A stretch of 15,312 bases of DNA from Candidatus Methanoplasma sp. (GTDB taxonomy: Archaea; Thermoplasmatota; Thermoplasmata; Methanomassiliicoccales; Methanomethylophilaceae), in contig JAIRQG010000096.1 of assembly GCA_031256615.1 (NCBI GenBank), forward strand, positions 1 through 15,312, written 5' to 3'. The stretch's first letter is position 1; every line of letters starts with the position of its first letter. The position numbers and the translations under genes are program-made. Positions 13,614 to 15,312 of the stretch are shown one piece after another. The notes beneath the pieces are model-generated. The model saw only the letters and a program-made list of their open reading frames with translations. It was not told the origin of the DNA and searched no databases.

Positions 13614-13929
13614 AAGATTTATATACAATTCCTGAATACAAGGTTCTGCTCGATGAAACCCATCGGGTGATTCGTGTTAACAATCACGGATATTCGGTTC
13701 ACAGAACAATTGTTCGTGACGCTTATTCCTGCTGCAGCAGTAGTCATTATATACTACATCTACATCGGGAGTATCCTGCCCAGACATCTACTGTCTGGCC
13801 GATAATAATCATGCACCCGGGGAGAGGTCCTCTTTCGGGGAAGAGGTGTAAGGGCTCCGTAATGGAGGATGAGATCGGATAAAGCCCAGTGATCACCGAT
13901 CATACGCAACCTGGACGTGTGCTAGATCA
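13614..13929 (+). promoter_or_regulatory. 23S rRNA promoter and structured leader
   Basis: AAAAGATTTATATA matches the AAnnTTTATATA box of archaeal stable-RNA promoters; TATA is 13618-13625, so transcription should begin near 13648. A second box, ATTATATAC (13746-13754), could serve as another promoter. The leader before the mature rRNA has several stems: TCAC(A)GAAC-AATT-GTTCGTGA (13699-13719), palindrome CTGCTGCAGCAG (13729-13740), CCAGACA-TCTAC-TGTCTGG (13780-13798), CCTCTT/AAGAGG (13829-13846) and GATCGG/CCGATC (13873-13901). One strand of the pre-23S processing stem with its bulge-helix-bulge site should lie here, but the partner is beyond the window and I cannot assign it. No gene is apparent. 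Confidence 0.7.
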
Positions 13930-15312
13930 TACGCCAGCGGCGATGCTACGCCGCATGGGGAATGGTTCGGCTAGAGCGCTGAAGAAGGTCGTGTCAAGCT
14001 GCGATAAGCGTCGGGTAGGTGCAAGAAGCCTATGATCCGACGATCACCGAATGGGACTTCCTATTCTTCGGAATGATCAGTAATGATCGGGAACGCGGGG
14101 GATTGAAGCATCTTAGTACCCGCAGGAAAAGAAATCAATCGAGATGCCGTTAGTAAAGGCGATCGAACACGGTATAGGGCAAACTGAATCCCTTATGGAA
14201 ACGTAAGGGAGATGTGGTGTTGCAGGCTCTTTTATTCCTAAGTCGAAAGATCCAAAGTTGACTGGAAAGTCACGCCATAGAGGGTGATAGCCCCTTAGGA
14301 GAAGGTCGATATGGAAATTGAAGATGTCCTTGAGTAACGTGCGTTGGATATCGCGCGTGAAGCTGGGAGACATTCACTTCCAACCCTAAATACGTCTCTA
14401 GTCCGATAGCGTAGTAGTAGTGTGAACGAAAACTGAAAAGTACCCTTAACGGGAGGTTAAAAGACCTGAAACCATGCGGTTATAGATTTATATAGCATCA
14501 AAGGAAAGAAACCAATTTTGGTGGACCAGTGTTATATTATTCGTTTAGAAAAACGATCCATGGAGTTCTGATCATTGGCGAGGTTAACTATTCAATTAGG
14601 AAGCCGAAGGGAAACCGATTGCCCGCAATTTTTATGAGGGGCAAGGTGTGCTCGCCTGGAGTCAATGGTGCGGATACCCGAAGCCGGTCGATCTATGCCT
14701 GAGCAGGATGAAGCCTCTCGAAGGGGAGGTGGAGGTCCGAACCAGTACTGATGTGCAAATCGTTTGGATGACTTGGGTATAGGGGTGAAAGGCCAATCTA
14801 GGCCGGAAATAGCTGGTTCCCCCTGAAACTAGTCGCAGCTAGATCTCGATTGAGATCGAACATGAGGTAGAGCACTGATTGAGCGTTTAGGGGAAGAAAT
14901 TCCTCGGCGTTCTGTCAAACTCCGAACATGTGTTCATCGTAGACGTCGGGAGCAAGGCCATCCGGGGTAAGCTTGATGGCCATAAGGGAAACAACCCAGA
15001 CTAAAGTTAAGGTCCCTAAGTTTCGGTCAAGTGTAATATGAAATGGCGTCGGCAGTCCAAGACAACCGGGAGGTGGGCTTAGAAGCAGCCATCCTTTAAA
15101 GATAGCGTAACAGCTCACCGGTCGAGATTGTGGGCCCAGAAAATGGACGGGGCTAAACCGAACACCGATACTTTAGAGTGCAGAAATGTAATCTGGTAAG
15201 GGGGCGTGGTGCATGGGCAGAAGTGGGGCCGTGAGGTCCTGTGGACCGTGTACCAACGAGGATCATGGAGAGAGTAGCAGCAAAGCACGGTGAGAATCCG
15301 TGTCGCCGCAGG
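13930..15312 (+). rRNA. 23S ribosomal RNA, 5' part (runs off the window)
   Basis: The 5' end is placed near 13930 by similarity to other 23S genes (GAAGAAGGTCGTGTCAAGCTGCGATAAGC-like block near 13980-14008). Further conserved blocks: GGAAATAGCTGGTTCCCC at about 14803-14822, AACAACCCAGACTAAAGTTAAGG-like sequence near 14990, and the L11/GTPase-centre segment AGCGTAACAGCTCACCGGTC around 15104-15123. The window ends in about domain III, so roughly half of the gene is present. No intron is evident within the part seen. No 16S or tRNA-Ala precedes it; the neighbouring gene is a divergent permease, so this rRNA gene is not in a standard 16S-23S operon. Confidence 0.95.

Noticed and set aside
13435..13683. 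An 83-codon N-terminal extension of the TauE permease open to 13683 on the minus strand
   Set aside because: It is hydrophilic and Arg-rich, unlike the family's N-terminus; it runs through the rRNA promoter; and a TATA box 25 bp before ATG 13434 supports the short form.
13667..13882. Small ORFs inside the 23S leader and within the 23S gene
   Set aside because: They lie in non-coding RNA and its leader, have no homologous look, and their composition follows RNA structure.
1..15312. CRISPR arrays, insertion sequences, prophage or defence genes
   Set aside because: No spaced direct repeats, terminal inverted repeats, transposase, integrase or defence-type motifs were seen in the window.

Overview
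The window reads as archaeal chromosome, most likely a euryarchaeon of the Thermoplasmata, with Methanomassiliicoccales as the best guess. Archaeal signs seen directly are an archaeal-type uS15, fibrillarin (FlpA), Kae1, a GAN-type archaeal RecJ, an MJ0917-like NADP phosphatase/NAD kinase fusion, a tRNA without encoded CCA, and TATA boxes about 25 bp ahead of start codons (many transcripts look leaderless). Two things favour Thermoplasmata/Methanomassiliicoccales: a 23S rRNA gene with its own promoter and no 16S or tRNA-Ala upstream, and no TAG among 17 stop codons. The taxon is an inference; no marker here proves it.

Layout. 1-850: an AT-rich stretch with the 3' end of an unrecognised gene and a small DUF3467-like gene. 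871-3658: Kae1 (+) meets an rps15-recJ operon (-) at directly abutting stop codons. 3775-4805: flpA and a NUDIX hydrolase in a translationally coupled pair (-). 4900-5439: an orphan four-helix membrane protein. 5478-7456: the phosphatase/NAD kinase fusion coupled to a JAMM-domain metalloprotein; this pair again abuts, stop to stop, a phosphohexomutase-family gene on the minus strand (7457-8845) whose active-site loops have all lost their signature residues. 8990-9370: a small basic conserved-looking protein and tRNA-Leu(CAG). 9582-12320: a ferrous iron uptake operon, feoA-feoB plus a 56-residue Cys-rich membrane protein, preceded by a perfect TTAGG-type palindrome and a second imperfect copy on the other side of the TATA box. 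12344-13434: a TauE/SafE permease with its DUF1634 partner (-). 13435-15312: a promoter/leader region with several hairpins, then the first ~1.4 kb of 23S rRNA, running off the window.

Most of this is housekeeping. The parts that merit a second look are the apparently inactivated phosphohexomutase, the double operator and cysteine-rich accessories of the Feo system, and the AT-rich left edge. I did not find a clear defence island, CRISPR array, insertion sequence or prophage.
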